A stretch of DNA of 64,000 bases from Hydrogenothermaceae bacterium (GTDB lineage: Bacteria > Aquificota > Aquificia > Aquificales > Hydrogenothermaceae). The notes below the pieces were generated by a model, which was not told where the DNA came from, did not search any database, and saw only the letters and a list, made by a program, of their open reading frames with translations. The translations under genes were made by a program, and so were the position numbers. The stretch covers positions 124,001-188,000 of the forward strand of contig JAOABH010000003.1 of NCBI GenBank assembly GCA_026418455.1, given 5' to 3'. Below are positions 44,056-53,302 of the stretch, in pieces; position 1 is the first letter of the stretch; every line of letters begins with the position of its first letter.

Positions 44056-44586
44056 ATGGTAAAAAATTATAAGATATACCAAAATCAAAGAGTGGCTGTC
44101 TTTATGGATGTCCAAAATCTATACTACTCTGCAAGAGATACCTTTAACAGAAAAGTGGATTTTGAAAAAACTTTGGAAAAGCTTATTAATGGTAGAGTAC
44201 TTGTAAGAGCAATAGCATATCTTGTGAAACTTCAAGGAGTTGATCAAAAGGGTTTTATACACACATTAAAACAGATTGGATATCAGGTAAGAGAAAAAGA
44301 GCCGAAGATATTTAAGAGAGTAGATGAAAATGGAGTGATTTGGAGCACTGTCAAAGCAGACTGGGATATGGGGATAGCGATGGATGCTATCTCTATGGCT
44401 GAAAAAGTAGATGTAGCAATTCTTGTTAGTGGAGATGGAGATTTTAAAGATTTAGTGAGATATTTACAAACAAAAGGGGTAAAGGTAGAGGTTGCAGCAT
44501 TTAGACAAACAGCTGCGAAAGAGCTTGTAGAATCTGCAGATGAGTTTATAGATTTATCAACTTTCGGAGAAGAGATATTTTTATAA
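44056..44586 (+). CDS. NYN-domain (LabA/DUF88) protein, putative nuclease
   Basis: The 176-residue protein has the NYN fold signature: VAVFMDVQNLYYSARD with the first acidic residues, KADWDMGIAMDAISMA, VAILVSGDGDFKDLVRYLQ and VEVAAFRQTAAKELVESADEFIDL. The conserved aspartates form a PIN-like metal site, so RNase activity is likely, but the target is unknown. It follows radA by 3 nt. Confidence 0.85.
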   Translation: MVKNYKIYQNQRVAVFMDVQNLYYSARDTFNRKVDFEKTLEKLINGRVLVRAIAYLVKLQGVDQKGFIHTLKQIGYQVREKEPKIFKRVDENGVIWSTVKADWDMGIAMDAISMAEKVDVAILVSGDGDFKDLVRYLQTKGVKVEVAAFRQTAAKELVESADEFIDLSTFGEEIFL

Positions 44587-44633
44587 ATAAATGAGATATA
44601 ATAGTTTTTATATTTATAGTGGAGGTGAGTTTG

Positions 44634-45290
44634 ATGAAAATTGGAGTTATTCTTGCAGGATGTGGAGTTTTTGATGGAGCAGAGATACATGAGGCAACTT
44701 TAACACTTTACTTCCTTGATAAAGCTGGAGTAGAAACTGTTATCATGGCTCCAGATATTCAACAGAAAGATGTTATCAATCACTTAACCGGAGAACCTAT
44801 GAATGAAACGAGAAATGTTTTAGTAGAAGCAGCAAGGATAGCAAGGGGAAACATTAAAAACATAGATGATGTTAAAGCGGAAGATATTGATGGCTTAATT
44901 ATGCCTGGTGGTTATGGAGTGGCTAAAAATTTCTCCAACTTCCTTGAGAAAGGTGCAGAAGCAGAAGTTATACCACAGGTAAAGAGATTACTTGTAGATA
45001 TGTTTAAAGCAGGAAAGCCGATAGGTGCTATATGTATATCTCCGGTTATAGTGGCATCAGCTTTGAGAGAAGCTCATCCTACTGTTACAATTGGAACAGA
45101 TATAGATGTAGCTAAGGCAATAGAAGATATGGGAGCAAAACATCTATCCTGTCCTGTCAATGAGATGGTGGTAGATGAAGAAAATAAGATAGTGACAACT
45201 CCTGCATATATGCTTGGAAAATCTATAAAAGATGTTGCAGAAGGGATTGAAAAACTTGTTAATGAAGTTATAAGACTTGCAAAACAATGA
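44634..45290 (+). CDS. elbB: ElbB-type DJ-1/PfpI-family glyoxalase
   Basis: The 218-residue protein matches ElbB (isoprenoid biosynthesis glyoxalase-like): MKIGVILAGCGVFDGAEIHEA, LIMPGGYGVAKNFSNF, IGAICISPVI with the nucleophile Cys of the DJ-1 elbow, and CPVNEMVVDEENKIVTTPAYM. It may detoxify glyoxals; the exact role is debated. The ATG at 44634 follows GGAGGTG (44621-44627); the in-frame GTG at 44619 lies upstream of that site. It overlaps the next gene by ATGA. Confidence 0.88.
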   Translation: MKIGVILAGCGVFDGAEIHEATLTLYFLDKAGVETVIMAPDIQQKDVINHLTGEPMNETRNVLVEAARIARGNIKNIDDVKAEDIDGLIMPGGYGVAKNFSNFLEKGAEAEVIPQVKRLLVDMFKAGKPIGAICISPVIVASALREAHPTVTIGTDIDVAKAIEDMGAKHLSCPVNEMVVDEENKIVTTPAYMLGKSIKDVAEGIEKLVNEVIRLAKQ

Positions 45291-46807
45291 GATTACTAAA
45301 AAGTAGTGAAATATCTCGGGTAGATAAGAAAACAATAGAAGAAACAGGTATACCTTCCCTTGTCCTTATGGAAAATGCGGGAAGGTGTGCCTTTGAGGTT
45401 ATAAAAGAGAGATTTTTTGATAAGGATAATTTTACAGTAATTTGCGGAAGTGGAAATAATGGTGGAGATGGTCTTGTAGTCTCGAGATATCTTTATAGAT
45501 ACTCTAAAAGTGTAGATGTTTTTATTCTATCTGACTCTTTTGATAAGTTATCACAAGATAACAGAAAAAATATAGAGATACTAAGAAATTTTGGCTTAAA
45601 TCCGATTTTTATAACTGCGGATAATTTAGATATTTTACGGGAAAGCTTATTAAAAGCTGATGTTATTATAGATGCCATCTTTGGAACTGGTTTCAAACCC
45701 CCTATCTCTGGATACAGGACAGAAGTTATTAGTTTAATAAATCAATCAGGGAAAAGGGTTATAAGTATAGATATCCCATCAGGATTAGATGCAGATTCTC
45801 ATAAAATTTATGAACCTTCTATTAAAGCTGATATTACTGTCACTTTTGGTTATAAAAAGCCCTGTCATATTCTCTATCCAGCAGCAGAAATGTGCGGAGA
45901 GGTTGTTTTATGTGATATAGGTTTAAACGATAAATATGCATCAGATATAAATAGATTTATAATTACTCCAGAAAATTTAATTTTTCCAAAGAGAGAAAAA
46001 ACTGGACATAAATACACATTTGGACATGTGGCTGTAATTGGTGGAAGTGTTGGAAAATCTGGAGCCGTTATAATGGCTTGTAAATCTGCAAGCAGATCAG
46101 GAAGTGGATTGGTAACTGCAATAATACCGGATATCATCAATCCAGTGATAGAGACAAACTTAATAGAAGAGATGAGTTATCCTGTAAAATCAAAAGATGG
46201 TTTTTTTGATTTGGATATACCTATATTAGATATATTAAAAAAGTTAAAAATTTCTTCTGTTGCCGTAGGTATGGGAATGGGAGTATCGGAAGGGTGTAAG
46301 GATTTATTAGAGAAATTAATTACGGTAGAAAAGCCTATTGTTATAGATGCAGATGGTATAAATAATTTGGTGAGTATCAATAACTGGAAAGAAAAGTTAA
46401 AAAGTAGAGATTTCCCTACTGTGTTAACTCCCCACATAGGAGAGTTTTCAAGGCTTACTGGATATAGTTCAGAACAGATTTTTGACAATATGGAGGATAT
46501 AGCGACACAGTTTTGTAAGGATACAGGTAGCTATCTTATAGTTAAATTTTCAAGGATGATGGTAGTAACTCCTGAAGGAAAGATACTTTACAATATAACC
46601 GGAAACCCAGGAATGGCAACAGCTGGCACTGGTGATATACTTGCAGGTATAGTAGCATCTTTAATTAGCAGACTTCCCATAGAGGATGCTTTAAAGCTTG
46701 CTGTCTATACCCACGGAAAAGCCGGTGATTTAGCATCTTTAAAATATGGACAGGAAGGATTAAAAGCCACAGATTTATTAGAGTTTATAAATGTTGAAGG
46801 ACCATAA
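45287..46807 (+). CDS. nnr: Bifunctional NAD(P)H-hydrate epimerase / dehydratase
   Basis: The 506-residue protein fuses a YjeF_N epimerase (about 1-215; MENAGRCAFEVI, CGSGNNGGDGLVVSRYL, IDIPSGLDAD) to a ribokinase-like carbohydrate-kinase dehydratase (about 225-500; GHVAVIGGSVGKSGAV, LTPHIGEFSRL, NPGMATAGTGDILAG). It repairs hydrated NAD(P)H, which forms faster at high temperature. ATGA overlap with elbB; tadA starts 17 bp before its end. Confidence 0.94.
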   Translation: MRLLKSSEISRVDKKTIEETGIPSLVLMENAGRCAFEVIKERFFDKDNFTVICGSGNNGGDGLVVSRYLYRYSKSVDVFILSDSFDKLSQDNRKNIEILRNFGLNPIFITADNLDILRESLLKADVIIDAIFGTGFKPPISGYRTEVISLINQSGKRVISIDIPSGLDADSHKIYEPSIKADITVTFGYKKPCHILYPAAEMCGEVVLCDIGLNDKYASDINRFIITPENLIFPKREKTGHKYTFGHVAVIGGSVGKSGAVIMACKSASRSGSGLVTAIIPDIINPVIETNLIEEMSYPVKSKDGFFDLDIPILDILKKLKISSVAVGMGMGVSEGCKDLLEKLITVEKPIVIDADGINNLVSINNWKEKLKSRDFPTVLTPHIGEFSRLTGYSSEQIFDNMEDIATQFCKDTGSYLIVKFSRMMVVTPEGKILYNITGNPGMATAGTGDILAGIVASLISRLPIEDALKLAVYTHGKAGDLASLKYGQEGLKATDLLEFINVEGP

Positions 46808-47258
46808 AAAGTTTTTTGATTTAGCATATAAAGAAGCTGTCAAAGCCTTTGAAAAAGATGAAGTACCTGTAGGAGCTGTTATAGTCAAAGATGGTGAAGT
46901 TATCTCAAAAGCCTATAATCAGAGAATAACGAGAAATAACGCAGTCTATCATGCAGAGATTTTAGCAATAGAAAAAGCTTGTAAAAGATTAAACAGTTAT
47001 AGACTTGATGGATGTAGTATATACATAACATTGGAGCCTTGTCTTATGTGTAGTGGTGCAATAATTCAAGCACGTATAAAAGAAGTGTATTTTGGATCAA
47101 AAAATGAGAAAGAGGGGGCAGTTATAACAAAGTATACAGTGTTTGATGATAAAAAGTTTCCCCATAAACCAAAATACTTCTATATGCCAGATGACAGATT
47201 TTCTCAGCTACTTAAAGAGTTTTTTAAAACCAAGAGAAATATCAATCGTGATAGATAG
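46791..47258 (+). CDS. tadA: tRNA-specific adenosine deaminase
   Basis: The 155-residue protein is a cytidine-deaminase-fold zinc enzyme: H54 and E56 in YHAEILAIEKA, C84 and C87 in EPCLMCSGA. It converts A34 to inosine in tRNA-Arg(ACG). ATG start inside the end of the nnr gene. Its 3' end overlaps the convergent tsaB by 17 bp. The Asn in RITRNN and the length are normal for the family. Confidence 0.92.
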   Translation: MLKDHKKFFDLAYKEAVKAFEKDEVPVGAVIVKDGEVISKAYNQRITRNNAVYHAEILAIEKACKRLNSYRLDGCSIYITLEPCLMCSGAIIQARIKEVYFGSKNEKEGAVITKYTVFDDKKFPHKPKYFYMPDDRFSQLLKEFFKTKRNINRDR

Positions 47259-47844
47259 GCTCAAGCCACATAATATCAGCTTTTAAATCTTTATCTAAAC
47301 TGTAAATAGCCCCTGGAATAGAGAGAGGATAAAGGAGAGTTTGGGAGTTTGAAAAGTTAAGGTTAAGGTTTTTCTCCACTATAAGATGGCTATCCTTATC
47401 TTTGAATTTTGATATAAAGTTATCCAACTCTTCTACTGTTAAATTTTGGATTAAAGTATCATTTTCAAAAATTTTGTATGCTACTCTTTTCTTTCCTATA
47501 TTTATAGCTGGAACAACTTTACCACAGAAATATCTGTATATATAAGCCATTACGTCGAGGCTTTCGTATGCGTATATTGGAATGTTTAAAGAGTATGCAA
47601 TAGTTTTAGCAGTGATAACACCAACCCTTAAACCTGTGTTTGAGCCTGGTCCTTTATTTACCACAACAGCAGTTATCTGATTTTTATTAACAGACCCATT
47701 CTTTAAAACTTCATCTATCTTGCCTATCAGAATCTCAGAAAAAGGTTTTGGTTTAAGACTACTAACTGAAGATAACACTTTTTTATCCGGTGTAATAACG
47801 GCTACCGAGAAGTTATCTGAGAATGTATCTATACTTAAAATCAT
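47242..47844 (-). CDS. tsaB: tRNA threonylcarbamoyladenosine protein TsaB
   Basis: The 200-residue protein has the ASKHA fold of TsaB: MILSIDTFSDNFSVAVIT at the start and VVVNKGPGSNTGLRVGVITAK, the diagnostic GPGSxTGLRxG motif. It supports TsaD in t6A37 synthesis. I start at the ATG at 47844, with GAGGTG just upstream; the in-frame GTG at 47850 lies in that site. The C-terminal half is short relative to E. coli TsaB, as in many thermophiles. Confidence 0.88.
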   Translation of the reverse strand: MILSIDTFSDNFSVAVITPDKKVLSSVSSLKPKPFSEILIGKIDEVLKNGSVNKNQITAVVVNKGPGSNTGLRVGVITAKTIAYSLNIPIYAYESLDVMAYIYRYFCGKVVPAINIGKKRVAYKIFENDTLIQNLTVEELDNFISKFKDKDSHLIVEKNLNLNFSNSQTLLYPLSIPGAIYSLDKDLKADIMWLEPIYHD

Positions 47845-47913
47845 GTACACCTCACTAAATTTTTAAAAAATTATACCGAAAAATAGTTAACAGTTTAAGA
47901 AGAGTTGAGTTTT

Positions 47914-48099
47914 ATGGATGATATTTATGATAAGTTGAGGAATAAAAGTTTGGAAGATATTTTAAAAATTCTTCAAGAGGAGTATAACTTGAGACAGGAG
48001 AAATTGGAAAAGATTAAGGAGATGATAGAGAAAGGAGAGTATAATATACCTGTTGAGGATGTTGTTGAGAAGATATTAAAAATTTTAAAAGAACGTTGA
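47914..48099 (+). CDS. Small FlgM-like protein (possible anti-sigma-28 factor)
   Basis: This 61-residue helical protein ends with a stretch (LEKIKEMIEKGEYNIPVEDVV, shown in part) that resembles the C-terminal sigma-28-binding segment of FlgM (IKxxIxxGxYxVxxxxVA). The N-terminal half of FlgM is shorter than usual. I start at ATG 47914; an in-frame TTG at 47905 is an alternative, and neither has a strong ribosome-binding site. Its last 15 bases overlap the convergent desulfurase gene. No flagellar genes are in the window, so this is a similarity-based suggestion. Confidence 0.5.
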   Translation: MDDIYDKLRNKSLEDILKILQEEYNLRQEKLEKIKEMIEKGEYNIPVEDVVEKILKILKER

Positions 48100-49215
48100 A
48101 AGTTGTAAATAAATTTCCCTTATCTTCTCTGTGGCAAAATCTACTTCTTCCAAAGTGTTATAAACACCAAAGGAAAATCTCACAGAGGAGAGGGCTTCCT
48201 TTTCGGAATATCCCATTGAAAGTAACACATGGGAAGGTGTAGGTGTCCCAGAAGAACAGGCGGAACCAGAAGACACACAGATTCCTTCACTATCAAGAGC
48301 CATTATTAAAGATTGAGCATCTACCTTCTGGAATATGATATTTGATATATGAGGTAATCTTTCTACCTTCTCTCCTACTATATGGATTTGAGGGATTCTT
48401 TCTTTAATTAGAGCTTCAAATCTTTTTCTTATCTCTTTTAACTTTTTTATAAATTCTGGACTGTTTTGTTTCCAAATTCTAACAGCATCTGAGATTGCAC
48501 CTATAAGCTGGACATTTTCAGTACCTGACCTTAATCCCTTTTCTTGACCTCCTCCATAGATAAGAGGAGGAATATCTATATCTTTTCTTTTGTATAGAAT
48601 TCCTATTCCTTTTGGAGCATTGAATTTATGTCCGGAGATAGATAGAAAATCTATATACTCTATGTTTATCTCCTCTTTTAAAAAAGACTGAACTACATCT
48701 GTAAAAAATAGAACTTCCTTTTCTCTACATATCTTACCTATACTCTCAATATCCTGTAAAACTCCAGTTTCATTATTTCCGTGTAAGACAGCAACAAGAG
48801 CTGTTTTTTCATCTATTACATTTTTTAGATAATCAATATCAACCTTACCATCTTTGTCCACTTTTAAAAACTCTACTTTAAATCCTCTTTTTACAAGTTG
48901 TTTTAAAGGCATTAACACAGATTTGTGCTCAACAGGAGACACAACTATTTTATTTTTATTGGGAAACCTTTCTGCAACACCAAATATAATCGTGTTATTA
49001 CTTTCTGTGGCACAGGAGGTAAAAAATATCTCTTCATCACTGCAACCTATTACTTCAGATATATAAAACCTTGATTTTTCTACTAACTGCCGAGCTTTCT
49101 GTCCTTCTCTATGAATAGAGCTTGGATTTGCAAAATAATCTGTATAGTATTTATTTAAATTTTTTAAAACTTCTTCAAAAACCACAGTTGTAGCAGCATT
49201 ATCAAAATAAATCAT
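48085..49215 (-). CDS. Cysteine desulfurase (NifS/IscS type)
   Basis: The 376-residue PLP enzyme has H97 (SPVEHKSV), K197 for PLP (SISGHKFNAPKG), GGGQEKGLRSGTEN and the catalytic loop SSGSACSSGTPTPSH with C320. It releases sulfur from cysteine for Fe-S clusters and tRNA thiolation. Loop length and sequence place it in class I (NifS/IscS-like). The family's DAAQ reads DVVQ here. ATG follows directly on the 3' end of the transporter gene's region; it is downstream of the AEC gene with a 2-nt gap. Confidence 0.92.
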   Translation of the reverse strand: MIYFDNAATTVVFEEVLKNLNKYYTDYFANPSSIHREGQKARQLVEKSRFYISEVIGCSDEEIFFTSCATESNNTIIFGVAERFPNKNKIVVSPVEHKSVLMPLKQLVKRGFKVEFLKVDKDGKVDIDYLKNVIDEKTALVAVLHGNNETGVLQDIESIGKICREKEVLFFTDVVQSFLKEEINIEYIDFLSISGHKFNAPKGIGILYKRKDIDIPPLIYGGGQEKGLRSGTENVQLIGAISDAVRIWKQNSPEFIKKLKEIRKRFEALIKERIPQIHIVGEKVERLPHISNIIFQKVDAQSLIMALDSEGICVSSGSACSSGTPTPSHVLLSMGYSEKEALSSVRFSFGVYNTLEEVDFATEKIREIYLQLSTFF

Positions 49216-49217
49216 AA

Positions 49218-50138
49218 CTATAATTTACCACAGATATTCACCAGAAAATATATAAAAGGAACAGAAAAGAAACTTACCAAAATTCCAGCTGCAACAGATG
49301 AAACAGCAAGATCTTTATCAAGGTCTGCATCTATAACAAATATTGAGGCAAGAACCATAGGAGGCATAGCTGTCTCTATAACTGCAACTTTCCAAGGTAA
49401 AGATACACTACCGACAGCAACACAGATAAAACCCAAAAGAATAAATGGCAGTATGAAATTTTTTATAGTTATAACAAAAGATATATCTCTTAATCTTTCT
49501 TTTAGATGATAGAATCTCAGATTAATACCAACAGAAAATAGAATTAAAGGTATAACTGTTTTTCCAAGAGTTTGAGATATGTTTAAGATGATACTTGGAA
49601 CTGTAAAAGGTTTTAAGATGAAGGCTATAAACAAAGCTATAAAAGGAGGAAAAAGTAAAATTTTTTTGATATCTATACTGAATTTCTTATCCTCTTTTCC
49701 ATAAGCAACTATAAGAGGAGCTAAAAGATATATAGGCAAAAACATGGCAAGTTGGTCAAAAATTACAGCATACCTTAAACCTTCCTCACCGTATAATGAT
49801 AACACAAAAGGATATCCTAAAAATCCTGTATTCCCAAAGGAAGATACAAGCATAAAAGAACTTAAAGTTTTCCGGTCAAATTTAAGCCACTTACCTATAT
49901 AGAAAGAGATTAAAAGAGAGATAAAGATAATCAAATATCCGGCAAGTAGTATAAGTATAACATCTGAACCGGGCTTTAAGTTATAGATGTTATAAAATAC
50001 AAGTCCTGGAAATCCTACCTTTATGATAAAGTCTGTAAATGCTTTAGAGTATTCAGTAGGAAATATTCTAAACCTAACAAAAATATATCCCAAAGAAAAG
50101 AAAAACAGTATAGCTGCTAAATTTTCGTATAAATCCAT
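49218..50138 (-). CDS. AEC-family permease (auxin efflux carrier type)
   Basis: The 306-residue protein has about ten hydrophobic segments in the two-bundle pattern of AEC carriers, with SFGNTGFLGYPFVLSLYG and TAMPPMVLASIFVIDADLD as conserved glycine/proline-broken helices. It is a probable secondary transporter of organic anions; the substrate is unknown. It ends 2 nt before the desulfurase gene, so the two share a transcript. Confidence 0.85.
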   Translation of the reverse strand: MDLYENLAAILFFFSLGYIFVRFRIFPTEYSKAFTDFIIKVGFPGLVFYNIYNLKPGSDVILILLAGYLIIFISLLISFYIGKWLKFDRKTLSSFMLVSSFGNTGFLGYPFVLSLYGEEGLRYAVIFDQLAMFLPIYLLAPLIVAYGKEDKKFSIDIKKILLFPPFIALFIAFILKPFTVPSIILNISQTLGKTVIPLILFSVGINLRFYHLKERLRDISFVITIKNFILPFILLGFICVAVGSVSLPWKVAVIETAMPPMVLASIFVIDADLDKDLAVSSVAAGILVSFFSVPFIYFLVNICGKL

Positions 50139-50195
50139 CCTAATATTATAATATAAGGGTTTTGTGATAAAATAATATTTTTATCAGGAGGAATA

Positions 50196-50447
50196 ATGGA
50201 GAAGGTTTTAGAATTTGTCAATAAATTAAGCTCTGATAAGGATTTTATCCTTTTTACACATAGAAATGAGATATGGCTAAGTGGTTACAAAGATGGTAAA
50301 AAAGTTGATATATTTATAAGATTTTTAAAAGATGGGAAGATCAAATTCATATATGAACTTCCGGAAGAAAGGAAAGTTGCACTATTTTTAAATGAGGATA
50401 ATTTAGTTAGCCGATTAAAAACTTTAACAAATTATGAGGTGGTATAG
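50196..50447 (+). CDS. Small hypothetical protein upstream of ychF
   Basis: This 83-residue protein starts at an ATG with a strong AGGAGG. It has mixed alpha/beta composition (KDFILFTHRNEIWLSGYKDG, then KVDIFIRFLKDGKIKFIYEL), no signal peptide or membrane segment, and no family I recognise. It ends 6 nt before ychF and is probably co-transcribed with it. Confidence 0.7.
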   Translation: MEKVLEFVNKLSSDKDFILFTHRNEIWLSGYKDGKKVDIFIRFLKDGKIKFIYELPEERKVALFLNEDNLVSRLKTLTNYEVV

Positions 50448-50453
50448 TAAAAG

Positions 50454-51566
50454 ATGAAGATGAACATAGGCATAGTTGGACTTCCTAATGTTGGTAAATC
50501 TACGATATTTAACGCCTTAACAGAAACAGGAAAGGCATCTGTTGCAAATTATCCTTTTTGCACAATTGATCCTAATGTTGGTATAGTTAATGTTCCAGAT
50601 GAGAGACTATATAAGATAGCAGAGCTTGAAAAAAGTAAAAGTATAGTCCCAGCAACTATTGAATTTGTTGATATTGCTGGACTTGTTAGAGGTGCAAGTA
50701 AGGGAGAAGGATTAGGAAATCAATTTTTAGCAAATATCAGAAATGTGTCTGCTATAGCTCATGTAGTAAGATGTTTCGATGATGAAGATATAATACACGT
50801 TGAAGGTTCTGTAAATCCTGTAAGAGATGCGGAAATTATAGAAACAGAACTTATACTTGCAGATCTCCAATCTATAGAAAAAAGATACGAAAGATCTTCA
50901 AAAGCAGCAAAAACAGGAAGTAAAGAGGCAAAGTTTGAAGTTCAAGTTCTTGAGAAAGCTAAATCTATCCTTGAAGACTTACAACCTCTTAGACTTCACC
51001 TTGATAAATTTGAAGAAGAGGAGATAAACTGGCTTACAAAGACATTGTATCCGTTGACTATAAAACCTATAATGTATGTGGCAAATATTCCCGAAGAAGA
51101 CCTTCCTGATGGTGAAGGAAATGTATATTTACAACAGATAAAAGAAAAAGCAAAAAAAGAAGGTGCTCCGGTTGTTGCTCTCTGTGGTAAGGTAGAGCAG
51201 GAGATAATAGAACTTCCAAAAGAAGAGAGAAATGAATTTTTAAATGCATTAGGATTAGAAGAACCTGGATTAAACAGAATGATAAAAACCGGCTATGCAC
51301 TTTTAGATCTGATAACTTACTTTACAGCTGGTGAAAAAGAAGCACGAGCATGGACTATAAAGAGAGGCACAAAAGCACCTCAGGCAGCAGGAGAGATACA
51401 TTCAGACATAGAGAGAGGTTTCATTGCTGCAGAAGTTATAAATTACGAAGATTTTATAAAGATAGGTTCTATGCAAAAAGCTAAAGAAGTTGGAATGGTA
51501 AGGATAGAGGGAAAAGATTACATAGTGAAAGACGGAGATATAATGTACTTTAGATTTAATGTGTAA
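50454..51566 (+). CDS. ychF: Ribosome-binding GTPase/ATPase YchF
   Basis: The 370-residue protein is YchF/OLA1: GIVGLPNVGKST (G1), FVDIAGLVRGASKGEGLGNQFL (G3 region, shown in part), an ANIPEE motif in place of NKxD, a coiled coil (about 125-165), and a C-terminal TGS domain (AWTIKRGTKAPQAAGEIH). It prefers ATP over GTP and binds ribosomes. Two ATGs (50454 and 50460) are possible; spacing to GAGGTGG does not settle it. Confidence 0.94.
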   Translation: MKMNIGIVGLPNVGKSTIFNALTETGKASVANYPFCTIDPNVGIVNVPDERLYKIAELEKSKSIVPATIEFVDIAGLVRGASKGEGLGNQFLANIRNVSAIAHVVRCFDDEDIIHVEGSVNPVRDAEIIETELILADLQSIEKRYERSSKAAKTGSKEAKFEVQVLEKAKSILEDLQPLRLHLDKFEEEEINWLTKTLYPLTIKPIMYVANIPEEDLPDGEGNVYLQQIKEKAKKEGAPVVALCGKVEQEIIELPKEERNEFLNALGLEEPGLNRMIKTGYALLDLITYFTAGEKEARAWTIKRGTKAPQAAGEIHSDIERGFIAAEVINYEDFIKIGSMQKAKEVGMVRIEGKDYIVKDGDIMYFRFNV

Positions 51567-51570
51567 AATA

Positions 51571-53301
51571 TCAGATAGTATTTTTAACCACCTCTTCTAC
51601 GGTGGTTATTCCTTTTAATACCTTTAGAAGTCCATCCTGTCTTAAGGTTTTCATGCCATGGGATAATGCATACTTTTTCATCTCTTCGGTTGAAACTTGA
51701 TCTATTATCATAGATTTAATATTGTCATCTACACTTAAAATCTCATGTATTCCAGTCCTACCTTTGTAACCTGTAAAGTTACAAACTTTACAACCTAAAC
51801 CTTTATATAATCTTTCTTCCTCTATTTCTAAACCAGAATCTTCAAATATTTTCACTTCATTTTTGGAAGGTTTATACTCTTCTTTACAGTTATTACATAT
51901 TTTTTTAATAAGTCTTTGAGCACATATAAGTAATAATGAGTCAGCAAGTAGATACGTCTCTATTCCCATCTCTTCTAATCTTGTTATAGTGGATGCAGAA
52001 TCATTGGTATGGAGTGTAGAGAAAACCAGATGTCCAGTCAAAGATGCTTCAACAGCTGTTTTTGCAGTCTCTATATCTCTTATCTCGCCTACAAGTATAA
52101 CGTCTGGGTCGTGTCTCAAGAAAGACCTAATAGCTTTGGCAAAAGTGTATCCAGCCTGTGGATTTATATTTGTTTGAACTATGGAACCACCAAGCATATA
52201 CTCTACAGGATCTTCAACAGTTAAAATTTTAATATCTGGCTTATCTATTTCTTTTAAAGCTGAATAGAGAGTTGTAGTCTTTCCAGATCCGGTTGGACCA
52301 ACATGTAAAATAATACCGTATGGTTTCTGTATGGTTTCCCTATAAAGTTGAAGGTAATCTTCTGAAAATCCAAGTTTCGTTATATCGAGAATTACAGAAG
52401 ATTTATCCAGTATCCTCATAACCAAATCTTCACCATAAACAGAAGGAACAGTAGAGACCCTTAAATCTATATTTATAGATGGATTGTATCTTGCAAAATT
52501 TATCCTTGAGTCCTGAGGTAACCTCTTTTCATCTATCTTCATGTTAGCCATTATCTTGTATCTCGTGACAAGAGGTTCTATCATATACTTTGGTAGGATA
52601 AGATAATCTGTTAGATCTCCATCAACACGAAATCTAATCCTTAATGTATTTTCAGTAGGCTGAAGATGTATATCACTTGCTCCTTTTCTATAAGCATCCT
52701 CTATTATCTGATTGGCTAAAGCTATAACTGGTGAGCTTGTTTCAGATACATCCTTTAATTCACCTTCAAAAGATTTATAGATTACTTTTTCTTCATTTTT
52801 GTTTAAGATATCAAGAATCTTTGATATCTTTACCTTTTCTTCATAAAGACTATCTATCTTTTCAAGTATCTGTTGTTTTGTGGTTACTATTATAGAAACT
52901 TCCGAAACAGTATAACCATTGTTTGTTAATATCTCTACAACCTCGTTTATTGTTAGTACATCGGATGGTTCTACCATAGCTATAATGAGAACATTGTTTG
53001 AGTAACTTAGAGGTAAAACAAGTCTATTTTTGAGATAATTTTTATCAAAAATGTTCAGTAGATAATCTTCTGGAATATAGTTTGTCAATCTATCAAATGT
53101 AAAACCAAAATACTCAGCTTTTATTTTCGCTATCTCTTCTTCAGAATATCCTACATCTACTAAAACTTGGAGTAGATTTTTTCTCTCCTGAGCAGCTTTC
53201 TCTTGGTAAACTTTCAGTTCATCTAAAGTTAGTCCCAGTTTTTTTATTATCAGATCTGTAAAACTTTCCGTAGAAATCTTTTTCCTTATTATGTATCCCA
53301 T
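51571..53301 (-). CDS. pilB: Type IV pilus assembly / type II secretion ATPase (PilB/GspE)
   Basis: The 576-residue protein has an N-terminal MshEN/T2SSE_N domain (about 20-160), a linker domain with ASDIHLQP, Walker A GPTGSGKTTTLYSALK, an Asp box, Walker B DVILVGEIRD, His box FSTLHTNDSAST, and a CxxC-CxxC zinc knuckle (CNNCKEE, CKVCNFTG). It powers pilus extension or secretion. It begins 1 nt after the GAF-PAS gene, so they are co-translated. No other pilus genes are in the window. Confidence 0.92.
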   Translation of the reverse strand: MGYIIRKKISTESFTDLIIKKLGLTLDELKVYQEKAAQERKNLLQVLVDVGYSEEEIAKIKAEYFGFTFDRLTNYIPEDYLLNIFDKNYLKNRLVLPLSYSNNVLIIAMVEPSDVLTINEVVEILTNNGYTVSEVSIIVTTKQQILEKIDSLYEEKVKISKILDILNKNEEKVIYKSFEGELKDVSETSSPVIALANQIIEDAYRKGASDIHLQPTENTLRIRFRVDGDLTDYLILPKYMIEPLVTRYKIMANMKIDEKRLPQDSRINFARYNPSINIDLRVSTVPSVYGEDLVMRILDKSSVILDITKLGFSEDYLQLYRETIQKPYGIILHVGPTGSGKTTTLYSALKEIDKPDIKILTVEDPVEYMLGGSIVQTNINPQAGYTFAKAIRSFLRHDPDVILVGEIRDIETAKTAVEASLTGHLVFSTLHTNDSASTITRLEEMGIETYLLADSLLLICAQRLIKKICNNCKEEYKPSKNEVKIFEDSGLEIEEERLYKGLGCKVCNFTGYKGRTGIHEILSVDDNIKSMIIDQVSTEEMKKYALSHGMKTLRQDGLLKVLKGITTVEEVVKNTI

Positions 53302-53302
53302 C

